Assembly: GCF_024213665.1 (NCBI RefSeq)
Contig: NZ_JANAVP010000033.1
Location: 19,533-83,532, forward strand
DNA: 64,000 nucleotides
Direction of reading: 5' to 3'
Source of the DNA: Streptomyces sp. A3M-1-3
GTDB lineage: Bacteria > Actinomycetota > Actinomycetes > Streptomycetales > Streptomycetaceae
Under the pieces are notes generated by a model. That model searched no databases and had not been told where the DNA came from. It saw only the letters and a program-made list of their open reading frames with translations. Positions 35,833 to 44,540 of the stretch are shown here, in pieces (position 1 is the stretch's first letter; every line of letters starts with the position of its first letter). The translations under genes were made by a program, and so were the position numbers.

Positions 35833-37020
35833 TCACGGAGGCCCGGTGCCGTTCAGCCAGAACGCCCCGTACACCGCCGAGGCCAGCGCCACCGGGCCCA
35901 GCACGAGCGCCACCCGTGACGTACGCAGGCGGGCCAGCGCCACGGCGACCGGCAGCAGAAGCGGGAAGGCCGGCATCAGCAGCCGCGGCTTGGAGCCGAA
36001 GTAGCCCGAGGCGCACAGGGCGAGAGCCACCACGATCCCGCAGAACACCAGCAACGGCAGCGGCTGGCGCTGCCGCACGCACAGCCGGTACAGCCGGAGC
36101 ACCAGTACGACTCCGGCGATCAGGCCGATGCCGGCCGCGAAGGCGGGCGAGGCCAGCCGTTCGCCGATGAACCGCGCGAACGCCCACCCCCCGTCGAAGC
36201 CGTTGCCCCACTGCCCCTGCACATCGAGATAGCCGAAGAGTCCGCCGCCGGTCCGGTGCCCGACCCACAGCACATAGCCCGCGGCGCCGAGCGGAGCCAG
36301 CACCACGCCCAGCAGCATCCGCCACCGGCCGCGCGGCCCGCCGTCGCCCCACCCGCCGTCGCGCGGACCGCGGATCAGCTCCACCGCCGCGGCGACCCAG
36401 ACCGCCGCCACCACAGCGGCTCCCACCGGCCGGGTCAGTCCGGCCAGGGAGGCCAGCACCCCCGCCCACACCCAGCGCCCCCGCAGCACCGCGTAAAGCG
36501 ACCAGGCCGCGAGCGCGGTGAAGAGCGTCTCGCTGTACGCCATCGACTGGACGATGCCCACCGGCAGCACCGCCCACAGCACCACCGCCAGTGTCCCGGC
36601 CCGGCGCCCGTACAGCCGGTCGGCGATCGCGAAGATCCCCCAGGCGGCGAACAGCGAGGCCGTCCAGGCCACCACGAGCCCGGCATCCGCGGACGAGAGC
36701 GGACTGATCGCCGAGAACAGCCGCTTCAGCCACGGCAGCAGCGGAAAGAAGGCCAGATTGGAGTGGACGTCGCCGTGTCCGAGCCGCACTTCGTAGCCGT
36801 AACCGAGCTCGGCGACGCGGGTGTACCAGAGCGAGTCCCAGCGCGCGGACAGCAGCTGGTGCGGGCTGCTGCCCGCCGCCGCTCCCCACACCCCCAGCAC
36901 CGCGACGCCGAACAGCCGGACCGCTGCATACGCGAGCAGCGCGGGGGCCGCCCGGCGCAGCGCGGTCCGGGCAGGTGACGCCGTGGAGCGCAGGGGCGAG
37001 GCAGAAACAAGAGCAGTCAC
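35833..37020 (-). CDS. PIG-V/mannosyltransferase-like integral membrane glycosyltransferase
   Basis: 395 aa, mostly hydrophobic with about ten membrane helices. The first loop has ARWDSLWYTRVAELGYGY and the next HSNLAFFPLLPWLKRL. These match the DxD-like WDS/W motif and HxxxAFFP pattern of GT-C mannosyltransferases of the PIG-V type. It probably uses a polyprenyl-phosphate sugar on the outer face. GTG 37020 gives MTALVSASPL; the frame is open upstream but there is no homology there. It sits between the PAP2 gene and the divergent exporter gene. Confidence 0.82.
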   Translation of the reverse strand: MTALVSASPLRSTASPARTALRRAAPALLAYAAVRLFGVAVLGVWGAAAGSSPHQLLSARWDSLWYTRVAELGYGYEVRLGHGDVHSNLAFFPLLPWLKRLFSAISPLSSADAGLVVAWTASLFAAWGIFAIADRLYGRRAGTLAVVLWAVLPVGIVQSMAYSETLFTALAAWSLYAVLRGRWVWAGVLASLAGLTRPVGAAVVAAVWVAAAVELIRGPRDGGWGDGGPRGRWRMLLGVVLAPLGAAGYVLWVGHRTGGGLFGYLDVQGQWGNGFDGGWAFARFIGERLASPAFAAGIGLIAGVVLVLRLYRLCVRQRQPLPLLVFCGIVVALALCASGYFGSKPRLLMPAFPLLLPVAVALARLRTSRVALVLGPVALASAVYGAFWLNGTGPP

Positions 37021-37259
37021 GGGGCGATTATCCGGGCTGCGCGCGAACCGCCGGCCGCCCTTCGGCGTGTACGCAAAGGCAGGAGTGGCGTACGCCACAC
37101 CACGCGGCCTGCGGAGGTGAGAGATGGACCACGCACCACGGCCGCGAACTCGCGTACGCTGACGGCTCACTCGCCTGTCGATGCCGGGACCCCGAGATAC
37201 GCGCAAAACGCCGTCCTCGCTGGTCCGCCGAGCGCGAGGGTTCACTGGGAGGTACGTAC

Positions 37260-38945
37260 ATGTCAGGGACGAACACGGCCGGCACCCGCCGCCCCGACGC
37301 CCCCTGGCAACGCCTCGTCGCTGCCGCCGACGGCGCCAACCGCTGGGTCGTCCTCGTCGTCCTGTGCGTGAGCCTGCTGTTCGTCGCCCTCGACGCCACC
37401 GTGCTGCATGTCGCCGTCCCCGCCGTCACCGAGGACCTGCGCCCCGGCTCGATCGAGCTGCTCTGGATCGTTGACGCCTATCCGCTGGTCTGTGCCTCGC
37501 TGCTGATCCTCTTCGGCACGCTCGGCGACCGCGTGGGCCGCCGCCGCATCCTGCTGCTCGGATACGGCCTGTTCGGCGCGGCCTCCGCGGTCGCCGCCCT
37601 CGCCGACACCCCGCAGGTGCTGATCGCGGCCCGGGCCCTGCTCGGCGTCGGCGGCGCCATGATCATGCCCGCCACGCTCTCGATCCTCCGCCAGGTCTTC
37701 CCTGACCGCCGGGAGCGGGCCACCGCCATCGGCATCTGGACAGCGGTCGCCGCGATAGGCGCCGCCACCGGCCCGGTGCTGGGCGGATTCCTCGTCCAGC
37801 ACTACTGGTGGGGCTCGGTCTTCCTGATCAACATCCCGCTGATGGCGCTGATCCTGCCGGTCGGCCGCTGGCTGCTCCCCGAGTCCAAGGGCGAGGGCAA
37901 CGGCCCGTGGGACGTGCTCGGCGCACTCATGGCCGCGGCCGGAGTGCTCGGCGTCGTCCTCGGTGTGAAGCGGGCCGGCGGTGGTGAGGGCATCCTCGAC
38001 GCGAAGACCCTCGGCCCGCTGATCATCGGCGCGGTGCTGCTGGTCTTCTTCGTACGTCGGCAGAAGCGGCGCAGCCAGCCGCTGATCGACGTGAGGATGT
38101 TCACCCGGCCCACGTTCTCCACCTCCGTGGGCTGCATCGTCCTGGCCATGCTGGCGCTGGTCGGCCTGGAGCTGATAGCCGTCCAGTACCTCCAGCTGGT
38201 CCTGGAGCTCGGCCCGCTGGAGACCGGGCTGCGGCTGCTGCCGCTCACCTTCGCCGCCATGGCGGCCGGCGCCACCGGTTCGTACACCCTGCACCGGCTC
38301 GGCCCGCGCGTGATGGTCTCGCTCGGCTTCGCGCTCACCGCCGCCGCCGTCCTGCTGCTGACGCTGATGGGGCAGCACGACCGTCCCCTGCTGCTGACCG
38401 CCGGGTTCGTCCTGCTCGGCTTCGGCCTGCAGACCACGCTCTTCGGCGCGTACGAGTCGATGCTCAGCGAAGCGCCTGCGGAGCAGGCGGGCGGCGCCGC
38501 GGCCATCGGCGAGACGTCGTACCAGCTGGGCGCGGGTATGGGCATCGCCCTGCTGGGCAGTGTCATGAACGCCGCCTACTCGCCGGCCCTCTCCCGGGTG
38601 GCCGGGGTCCCCTCCGCCGAGAGCACGGCCGCCGCCCACTCGCTCGGTGAGGCCTACCAGGTCGCGGCCCACCTCGGCGGATCCGCCGGGCATGCGCTGC
38701 GCACGGCCGCGCGGAACTCCTTCGTCCACGGCCTGCATGTGACCCTCTTCGTCAGTGCGGGTCTGCTGCTGCTCGGCGCGCTGGCCGCGCTGCGGCTGCC
38801 GAAGGTGATGGAGTGCGCGGCGAAGCACGAAGAACAGCAGGAGGAACACCAGGAAGAGACGCCGCTCCGGAAGGCACGCGTCCCTGCCCCCACGGCGCAC
38901 CGGGAACCCGCCGAGGCGGCCGGGTCTGGACGGGCGGGGCGTTGA
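37260..38945 (+). CDS. DHA2-family (14-TMS) MFS drug exporter
   Basis: 561 aa. Motif A is GDRVGRRRILLLG after helix 2, motif C is ATGPVLGGFL, and LDATVLHVAVP lies in helix 1. These mark the QacA/SmvA-type DHA2 proton antiporters. Substrates are unknown. Start ATG 37260 has GGGAGGT seven bases upstream. The C-terminal 55 residues are charged (EEQQEEHQEE) and cytoplasmic. No adjacent TetR gene is present. Confidence 0.9.
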   Translation: MSGTNTAGTRRPDAPWQRLVAAADGANRWVVLVVLCVSLLFVALDATVLHVAVPAVTEDLRPGSIELLWIVDAYPLVCASLLILFGTLGDRVGRRRILLLGYGLFGAASAVAALADTPQVLIAARALLGVGGAMIMPATLSILRQVFPDRRERATAIGIWTAVAAIGAATGPVLGGFLVQHYWWGSVFLINIPLMALILPVGRWLLPESKGEGNGPWDVLGALMAAAGVLGVVLGVKRAGGGEGILDAKTLGPLIIGAVLLVFFVRRQKRRSQPLIDVRMFTRPTFSTSVGCIVLAMLALVGLELIAVQYLQLVLELGPLETGLRLLPLTFAAMAAGATGSYTLHRLGPRVMVSLGFALTAAAVLLLTLMGQHDRPLLLTAGFVLLGFGLQTTLFGAYESMLSEAPAEQAGGAAAIGETSYQLGAGMGIALLGSVMNAAYSPALSRVAGVPSAESTAAAHSLGEAYQVAAHLGGSAGHALRTAARNSFVHGLHVTLFVSAGLLLLGALAALRLPKVMECAAKHEEQQEEHQEETPLRKARVPAPTAHREPAEAAGSGRAGR

Positions 38946-39013
38946 GCCGTAACGTCGGCGCCGAGCTGTAACTACCACTGCTAGTTTTAGCCCTGCCCGC
39001 CGGGAGGCCCCGT

Positions 39014-40210
39014 ATGTCGTCGTCCGCACCCTCGAAGCTGCCGCCCTTCGACGCCGGCGATCCGCTGGGCATCGACGACCTGCTGAGCACCGAGGACCTG
39101 GCCATCCGCGACACCGTCCGCTCCTGGGCGGCCGACCGGGTACTGCCGCACATCGCCGACTGGTACGAGAAGGGCGAGCTGCCCGGCATCCGTGAGCTGG
39201 CCCGGGAGCTCGGCTCGATCGGCGCGCTCGGCATGTCGCTCCAGGGCTACGGCTGCGCGGGCGCCACCGCGATCCAGTACGGCCTGGCCTGCCTGGAACT
39301 GGAGGCCGCGGACTCCGGCATCCGCTCGCTCGTCTCCGTACAGGGGTCGCTGGCGATGTACGCCATCCACCGCTTCGGCTCCGAGGAGCAGAAGCAGCGC
39401 TGGCTGCCCGGCATGGCGCAGGGGTCGATCATCGGCTGCTTCGGGCTGACCGAGCCCGACCACGGCTCCGACCCGGCCGGCTTGCGGACGTACGCCAAGC
39501 GCGACGGCGGTGACTGGGTGCTGACCGGCCGCAAGATGTGGATCACCAACGGCTCGGTGGCCGGAGTCGCGGTCGTGTGGGCGCAGACGGACGACGGCAT
39601 CCGCGGCTTCGTCGTCCCGACCGACTCGGCCGGCTTCTCGGCCCCCGAGATCAAGCACAAGTGGTCGCTGCGCGCCTCCGTCACCAGTGAGCTGGTCCTC
39701 GACGAGGTGCGGCTGCCCGCCGACGCCGTACTGCCCGAGGTCACCGGACTGCGCGGGCCGCTGAACTGTCTGAACCACGCCCGCTACGGCATCGTCTGGG
39801 GAGCGATGGGCGCGGCACGCGCCAGCTTCGAGGCGGCGGTCGAGTACGCGAAGACCCGCGAGCAGTTCGGCAGGCCGATCGGTGGCTTCCAGCTCACCCA
39901 GGCCAAGCTGGCCGACATGGCGCTCGAACTGCACAAGGGCATCCTGCTCGCCCACCATCTGGGGCGGCGTATGGACGCGGGGAAGCTCCGTCCCGAGCAG
40001 GTCAGCTTCGGGAAGCTCAACAATGTGCGCGAGGCGATCGAGATCTGCCGTACCTCGCGCACGATCCTCGGCGCCAACGGGATCTCGCTCGAGTACCCGG
40101 TGATGCGGCATGCGACGAACCTCGAGTCGGTACTCACCTATGAGGGCACCGTCGAGATGCATCAGCTGGTGCTGGGCAAGGCGCTCACCGGTCTCGACGC
40201 CTTCCGGTAG
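39014..40210 (+). CDS. Acyl-CoA dehydrogenase, glutaryl-CoA dehydrogenase type
   Basis: 398 aa flavoprotein. FAD/substrate motifs are IIGCFGLTEPDHGSDP and GRKMWITNGSVAG. The C-terminal ANGISLEYPVMRHATNLES then VLTYEGTVEMH carries the catalytic Glu (YEGT) and matches glutaryl-CoA dehydrogenases rather than short-chain enzymes. It would decarboxylate glutaryl-CoA to crotonyl-CoA in lysine/tryptophan breakdown, donating electrons to ETF. GGGAGG lies before the ATG. Confidence 0.9.
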   Translation: MSSSAPSKLPPFDAGDPLGIDDLLSTEDLAIRDTVRSWAADRVLPHIADWYEKGELPGIRELARELGSIGALGMSLQGYGCAGATAIQYGLACLELEAADSGIRSLVSVQGSLAMYAIHRFGSEEQKQRWLPGMAQGSIIGCFGLTEPDHGSDPAGLRTYAKRDGGDWVLTGRKMWITNGSVAGVAVVWAQTDDGIRGFVVPTDSAGFSAPEIKHKWSLRASVTSELVLDEVRLPADAVLPEVTGLRGPLNCLNHARYGIVWGAMGAARASFEAAVEYAKTREQFGRPIGGFQLTQAKLADMALELHKGILLAHHLGRRMDAGKLRPEQVSFGKLNNVREAIEICRTSRTILGANGISLEYPVMRHATNLESVLTYEGTVEMHQLVLGKALTGLDAFR

Positions 40211-40232
40211 GACCCTCGGGTGGACCGGCGAG

Positions 40233-40277
40233 CTCCCCCAGCCACCTCCCCCGGACTCCGTCCGGGGGTGCCCCCAG
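40233..40277. repeat. Streptomyces palindromic repeat, intergenic variant
   Basis: Begins CTCCCCCAGCCACC, holds an inner perfect hairpin CCCCCGGA-CTCCG-TCCGGGGG, and ends GGTGCCCCCAG. It has the same outer edges as the element at 18625, but lies between convergent genes where it could act as a terminator. Confidence 0.65.
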
Positions 40278-40291
40278 GAAGGTGCCCATGC

Positions 40292-40729
40292 TCAGCTCTG
40301 GTTGAAGAAGCCGTCCCCGGGGCGTCCGGCGACTTCGCCGTTGACGACCTGGGTGTCGGCGGGGGACAGCAGGAAGACCCGGGTGGCCACGCGCTCGATC
40401 GAGCCGCGCAGGCCGAAGGTCAGGCCGGCCGCGAAGTCCACCACGCGCTTGGCGTCGGAGGGCTCCATGGAGGTCAGGTTCACGATCACCGGGACCCCCG
40501 CCCGGAAGAGCTCACCGATGCCGCGGGCGTCCCGGAAGCCGTCCGGGGTGACCGTGGCGATCCGGCGGCCGTGCTCGTGCGCGGCCTCGGAAGCCACCCG
40601 TACACGCGGGTCGGTCACCCACTGGTTCCCGGCCGCGGATCCCTCGGCGTACTCGTCGTCGTAGTAACGCTCGTCATCGCTGTCCTCGACGAGTCCCAGC
40701 CAGGCACTCGCCTTGCGCACCGAACCCAT
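40292..40729 (-). CDS. sflA: SepF-like protein (SflA type)
   Basis: 145 aa. The C-terminal 80 residues are a SepF domain: VIVNLTSMEPSDAKRVVDFA, AGLTFGLRGSIERVATRVFL, then LSPADTQV. The N-terminus (SVRKASAWLGLVED) resembles the membrane-targeting helix, followed by an acidic linker (DSDDERYYDDEY). SepF anchors FtsZ to the membrane; Streptomyces has SepF plus two shorter paralogues, SflA and SflB. Position next to the DUF5685 gene matches sflA (SCO1749) from memory. The true sepF lies beside ftsZ, which is not here. GAGAGGAGG precedes the ATG. Confidence 0.82.
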   Translation of the reverse strand: MGSVRKASAWLGLVEDSDDERYYDDEYAEGSAAGNQWVTDPRVRVASEAAHEHGRRIATVTPDGFRDARGIGELFRAGVPVIVNLTSMEPSDAKRVVDFAAGLTFGLRGSIERVATRVFLLSPADTQVVNGEVAGRPGDGFFNQS

Positions 40730-40945
40730 GGACGCCTCCTCTCGCAGCGGTCTGTCTGCGTTCCGCACACCTATGGTCGTCCATGATGCGGATCGCGCGC
40801 CAAGTGGATAGTCACCGCGCAGGGGTTTCGTGACGGTACTGGTGCAGAACTTGTGGCGATTCGTCAAGGTTCTTCCTGGACCCCGCTGCTGACAGAGTGA
40901 AAATATGACTCATCGATCCGTACGGGTGACACAGGGGGCGTACGG

Positions 40946-42205
40946 GTGAACGACTCGCGGGGGGTTGTCTTGTTCGGAATCGTCAGACCTTGTACGCACC
41001 GGCTCACCAAGAGGTTCAGAACCGAGTGGATGGCCCATCTCTGTGGGCTCTGTCTGGCACTTCGGAGTGACCACGGCCAGTTCGCCCGGGTCGTCACCAA
41101 CTACGACGGCCTGATCGTCTCGGTTCTGACGGAGGCTCAAGTTCAGCGCGGCACGGACTGGCGGCGCACCGCAGGCCCCTGCCCGCTGCGCGGCATGCGT
41201 ACCGCGCCGGTCACCCAGGGCGAGGGGGCCCGGCTCGCGGCCGCCGTCTCGCTGGTGCTCGCCTCGGCGAAGGTACGCGACCACGTCGCCGACCGGGACG
41301 GGCTGTTGGCCCGTAGGCCAGTGGCCGCCGCCGCCCGCAAGGTCGCCGCCGGCTGGGACAGGGCGGGGGCGCGCACAGGGGCGGCGCTGGGCTTCGACAC
41401 GGCCGTACTCCTCGACGCGGTCGGCCGGCAGGCGGGGATCGAGGCCGGCGCGGGACCCGGCACACCGCTGCTGACGATCACCGAGCCGACCGAGACGGCC
41501 ACCGCGGCGGCCTTCGCCCACACCGCGGTGCTGGCCGGCCGGCCGGGCAACGCGGCGCCGCTGGCCGAGGCGGGCCGGCTCTTCGGACGGCTCGCGCACC
41601 TGTTGGATGCCGTGGAGGACAGGGCATCTGACGCGGCGTCGGGCGCGTGGAACCCGCTCACGGCGACGGGCACCGGTCTCGCGGAGGCGCGGCGGCTGTG
41701 CGACGACGCGCTGCACGGGATCAGGCTGGCGCTGAAGGACGCCGAGTTCGTGGACGGCAAGCTGGCGCATCTCCTGCTCGCGCACGAGCTGAAGGCGTCG
41801 GTCGACCGCGCCTTCGGCACGGCGGGCTGTGCGCATCGGGGAAGCCACGGGGACCAGGGCGGGCAGGGTGGGTTCGGACCGCCGCCCCAGTCGTGGGGGC
41901 ACGGTGGCCAGGGCGGCAACCCGTACGGTGGGGGCAATCCGTACGGCGGCGGCAACCCGTACGGCGGGGGCGGCCCCGGGGGGCCTGGCGGCCTGCCGCC
42001 CGGAGCCGACCCCACGAACGAACCGCAGCGCCCCGGAAGGCGGGGCTTCTGGGAGGGCTGCGCGGTCGCGATCGGGCTGTGCTGCACGTGCAAGCTGTGC
42101 TGCGCGAAGGAGTACGAGGGCCCCTGGTCGCGCAAGAGGCGCAGGGGCGCTTGTCGCGACTGTGACTGCTGCGACTGCTGTGACTGCTGCTCCTGCGACT
42201 GCTGA
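40946..42205 (+). CDS. DUF5685-family protein with Cys-rich C-terminal tail
   Basis: 419 aa. Residues 1-290 form the DUF5685 region: FGIVRPCTHRLTKRF, WMAHLCGLCLALRSDHGQFA with conserved Cys, YDGLIVSVLTEAQ, and a long helical body. Then comes a Gly-rich linker with three NPYGGG repeats. The tail is extremely Cys-rich (LCCTCKLCCAKEYEGPW, CRDCDCCDCCDCCSCDC). The function is unknown; the conserved Cys residues and tail suggest metal or Fe-S binding, inferred only. It is divergent from sflA with a 216-bp gap. Confidence 0.8.
   Translation: MNDSRGVVLFGIVRPCTHRLTKRFRTEWMAHLCGLCLALRSDHGQFARVVTNYDGLIVSVLTEAQVQRGTDWRRTAGPCPLRGMRTAPVTQGEGARLAAAVSLVLASAKVRDHVADRDGLLARRPVAAAARKVAAGWDRAGARTGAALGFDTAVLLDAVGRQAGIEAGAGPGTPLLTITEPTETATAAAFAHTAVLAGRPGNAAPLAEAGRLFGRLAHLLDAVEDRASDAASGAWNPLTATGTGLAEARRLCDDALHGIRLALKDAEFVDGKLAHLLLAHELKASVDRAFGTAGCAHRGSHGDQGGQGGFGPPPQSWGHGGQGGNPYGGGNPYGGGNPYGGGGPGGPGGLPPGADPTNEPQRPGRRGFWEGCAVAIGLCCTCKLCCAKEYEGPWSRKRRRGACRDCDCCDCCDCCSCDC
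41919..41970 (+). repeat. Tandem 18-bp coding repeat (NPYGGG)
   Basis: Three near-identical 15-18-bp units of the form AACCCGTACGGCGGGGGC within the linker of the DUF5685 protein. Confidence 0.7.
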
Positions 42206-42224
42206 CCTGGCGGGGTTGATCGCC

Positions 42225-42740
42225 ATGAGCACAGACCGGACATCCGGACCCGCAGCCGGACGCGGCGCAGGACTGGAAGGTCGAATTCCGGCCGTCCCCG
42301 GGGAGTGGCGCGAAGGGCTGTGGGCGGTGCGCGTCTTCGACCCGCCGTCCGCCGCCCGCCGCGCCTTCGCGGGCATCGGGGCGACCGTGTACGACCCCCG
42401 CTGAGCGCTGCCGGGGCACCGCCCGTACCGCGAACCGCGGACCGTACGGGTCGCGAACGCCGACGGCCGCGAGCGGGCCTCGGGCTCGGCGGGGAGGTCG
42501 ACTGACGGCTCGACGGTGACGAGTACACCCTCCAGATCGCGGTGGAGGGGGACGGGTCGCTCTGGGCCGTCCTCGCCGAGGGGACCAGCGGGAACAGCGC
42601 GCCGCGACGTTCGACTTCAACCGGTCGCCGCTGCCGCCGTGCGCCTTCGCCGGCCACTTCATCTGCCCCTTCCCTGCCCGCCCGGGAACGCCCTCCCCTT
42701 CGAGGTGCCGGCAGGGGAGCGGAACCTTCTCGACCGCTGA
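42225..42740 (+). pseudogene. DUF1684-family gene degraded by multiple frameshifts
   Basis: Pieces of one DUF1684 protein occur in order but in different frames. First is LWAVRVFDPPSAARRAFAGI then GATVYDPR and a stop. Next is RPYREPRTVRVANADGRER, then DEYTLQIAVEGDGSLWAVLA and EGTSGNS, then TFDFNRSPLPPCAFAGHFIC and PFP, and lastly NALPFEVPAGERNLLDR before a TGA. At least four frame changes and an N-terminal deletion are needed. Intact members have the conserved FEVPAGER ending. A 59-codon ORF survives at the start but is unlikely to be functional. Confidence 0.88.
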
Positions 42741-42790
42741 ACCGTCCGACCACCGGGACGGCAGTCACCAGGGGTGGTCCAGACACCTCA

Positions 42791-42818
42791 GCCCCGGCGG
42801 ATCACGAGCCGCCGGGGC
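42791..42818. terminator. GC-rich hairpin before sprB
   Basis: GCCCCGGCGG and CCGCCGGGGC form a perfect 10-bp stem around an 8-base loop in the 263-bp gap between the DUF1684 remnant and sprB. Nothing else is evident in this gap. Confidence 0.55.
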
Positions 42819-43003
42819 CGGTGCGCGTGCGTGCTCCCGGTCGGCCGAAAGGCGCCCTTGCGCACGTTGGTTGACGCCGCGAATACTCCCGAGCAGCGCT
42901 TGTCAGGGGCACGGCGTGTCCGGATTCCGGACGTGCCCCCGGCTGCGCCTCACGGGCCCCGAACCCCACAACGGGCCCCCGATTCCCCTCGGGAGGAACG
43001 AAA

Positions 43004-43903
43004 GTGAGGATCAAGCGCACCACCCCCCGCAGCGGTATGGCGAGACGAACGCGGCTGCTTGCCGTGACCACCGGCCTCATCGCAGTGGCCGCACTCGCCG
43101 TCCCCACCGCCAGCGCCGACCAGGCCGGTACCTACAGCGCCGCCCAGCTCTCCCAGGCCGGTGCGTCGGTGCTCCGCGCCGATGTGGCCGGTACCGCCTG
43201 GCATGTCGACAAGGCCACCAACACCCTTGTCGTCACGGCCGACAGCACCGTCTCGAAGGCCGAGATCGCCCAGATCAAGCGGGAAGCCGGCGCGAACGCC
43301 GGAGCGCTCCGCATCGAGCGCACGCCCGGCAAGTTCTCCAAGCTGATCTCCGGCGGTGACGCCATCTACGCGACCAGCTGGCGCTGCTCGCTCGGCTTCA
43401 ACGTCCGCAGCGGCAGCACGTACTACTTCCTGACCGCCGGCCACTGCACCGACGGCAACCCGCCCTGGTACACCAACTCCTCGCGCACCACGAGCATCGG
43501 ACCGACGGCAGGCTCCAGCTTCCCCGGCAACGACTACGGCCTGGTCCGGTACAGCAACACCTCGCTCTCGCACCCGGGCACGGTCGGCGGCCAGGACATC
43601 ACCAGCGCGGCCAACGCCACCGTGGGGATGTCCGTCACCCGCCGGGGTTCAACCACCGGCACCCACAGCGGCAGCGTCACCGGCCTCAACGCCACCGTCA
43701 ACTACGGCGGCGGCGATGTCGTCTACGGCATGATCCGCACCAACGTGTGCGCCGAGCCCGGCGACAGTGGCGGTCCGCTCTACTCGGGCACCCGTGCCAT
43801 CGGTCTGACATCCGGCGGCAGCGGCAACTGCTCATCCGGCGGTACGACGTTCTTCCAGCCGGTCACCGAGGCCCTGAGCGCGTACGGCGTCAGCGTCTAC
43901 TGA
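43004..43903 (+). CDS. sprB: Streptogrisin B-type secreted serine protease (S1E), prepro form
   Basis: 299 aa. A signal peptide (cleavage near ASA at 38) and a propeptide to residue 114 precede a mature protease starting ISGGDAIY at 115. The 185-residue mature part agrees closely with S. griseus protease B: CSLGFNVRSGSTYYFLTAGH (His of the triad), NDYGLVRY (Asp), EPGDSGGPLYSGTRAIGL (Ser). The two disulphide Cys pairs are kept. It degrades extracellular protein. The propeptide acts as folding chaperone. GGGAGG lies nine bases before the GTG. A perfect terminator follows. Confidence 0.95.
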   Translation: MRIKRTTPRSGMARRTRLLAVTTGLIAVAALAVPTASADQAGTYSAAQLSQAGASVLRADVAGTAWHVDKATNTLVVTADSTVSKAEIAQIKREAGANAGALRIERTPGKFSKLISGGDAIYATSWRCSLGFNVRSGSTYYFLTAGHCTDGNPPWYTNSSRTTSIGPTAGSSFPGNDYGLVRYSNTSLSHPGTVGGQDITSAANATVGMSVTRRGSTTGTHSGSVTGLNATVNYGGGDVVYGMIRTNVCAEPGDSGGPLYSGTRAIGLTSGGSGNCSSGGTTFFQPVTEALSAYGVSVY

Positions 43904-43945
43904 GCCCACTCAGCCTCACCAGCTTGCAGCCGGCAACACAGAGCG

Positions 43946-43976
43946 GCCCCCGCCCGGCGCGCATCCGGGCGGGGGC
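43946..43976 (+). terminator. Terminator after sprB
   Basis: GCCCCCGCCCGG is repeated exactly inverted after a 7-base loop, 42 bp after the sprB stop. Confidence 0.8.
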
Positions 43977-44053
43977 TCGCGCCTGCGCGCCCCTGGACGT
44001 CTTGCGCCCTTTTGAGAGGATGCACAGGGGGATTCCCGGGGGAGGCTTCAGGT

Positions 44054-44533
44054 ATGAAGCGCATCGGGGTGACGGGCCACAGGACTATTCCGGGCGAGGC
44101 GCTCGAGGAGGTCCGGGCCGGGCTGCGCGCTCTGCTGTGCGACCACGACGGGCCGATGGAGGCGCTGTCGAGTCTGGCCGCGGGCGCCGACCAGCTCTTC
44201 GCGGACATCGCGCTGGAGCGCGGGGCAGACCTCACGGTCGTCATTCCCAGCGGTGACTACGAGGAGGGGTTCGACGACCCCGGCGAGCTCGCCCGCTACC
44301 GCGCGCTCAAGAGCCGGGCCACACAGGAGATCCGGATGGCCTACGCCCACTCCAGTGATGACGCCTACTACGCGGCCGGTACCTATATCGCCGACAACAG
44401 CGACCGGCTGGTCGCGGTGTGGGACGGCCTCCCGGCGCGCGGCCGCGGCGGCACGTCGGACATCGTCGAATACGCACGTGCACTCGGCAAGCCAGTGACC
44501 GTCCTGTGGTGCGAGGGCGTGCGGCGCATCTGA
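44054..44533 (+). CDS. SLOG-like nucleotide-binding protein
   Basis: 159 aa. It starts KRIGVTGHRTIPGEALEEV and has SLAAGADQLFADIALERGAD, LTVVIPSGDYEEGF, then a C-terminal VAVWDGLPARGRGGTSDIVE strand-helix. The GVTGHR start, the AAGAD motif and the late GGTxDIV are typical of SLOG/DprA-like Rossmann proteins, predicted to bind or make nucleotide-derived ligands. The convergent neighbour seven bp away is a SLATT-type membrane protein, a known association. Function is inferred from family only. The ATG follows a GGAGG-containing sequence. Confidence 0.75.
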   Translation: MKRIGVTGHRTIPGEALEEVRAGLRALLCDHDGPMEALSSLAAGADQLFADIALERGADLTVVIPSGDYEEGFDDPGELARYRALKSRATQEIRMAYAHSSDDAYYAAGTYIADNSDRLVAVWDGLPARGRGGTSDIVEYARALGKPVTVLWCEGVRRI

Positions 44534-44540
44534 GTGCACA

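Noticed and set aside
41919..41970. Possible repeat array of regulatory meaning
   Set aside because: The repeats encode the NPYGGG linker of a real protein and keep its frame.
42225..42404. Independent 59-codon gene
   Set aside because: Its sequence is the N-terminal piece of a DUF1684 protein whose remainder follows in other frames.
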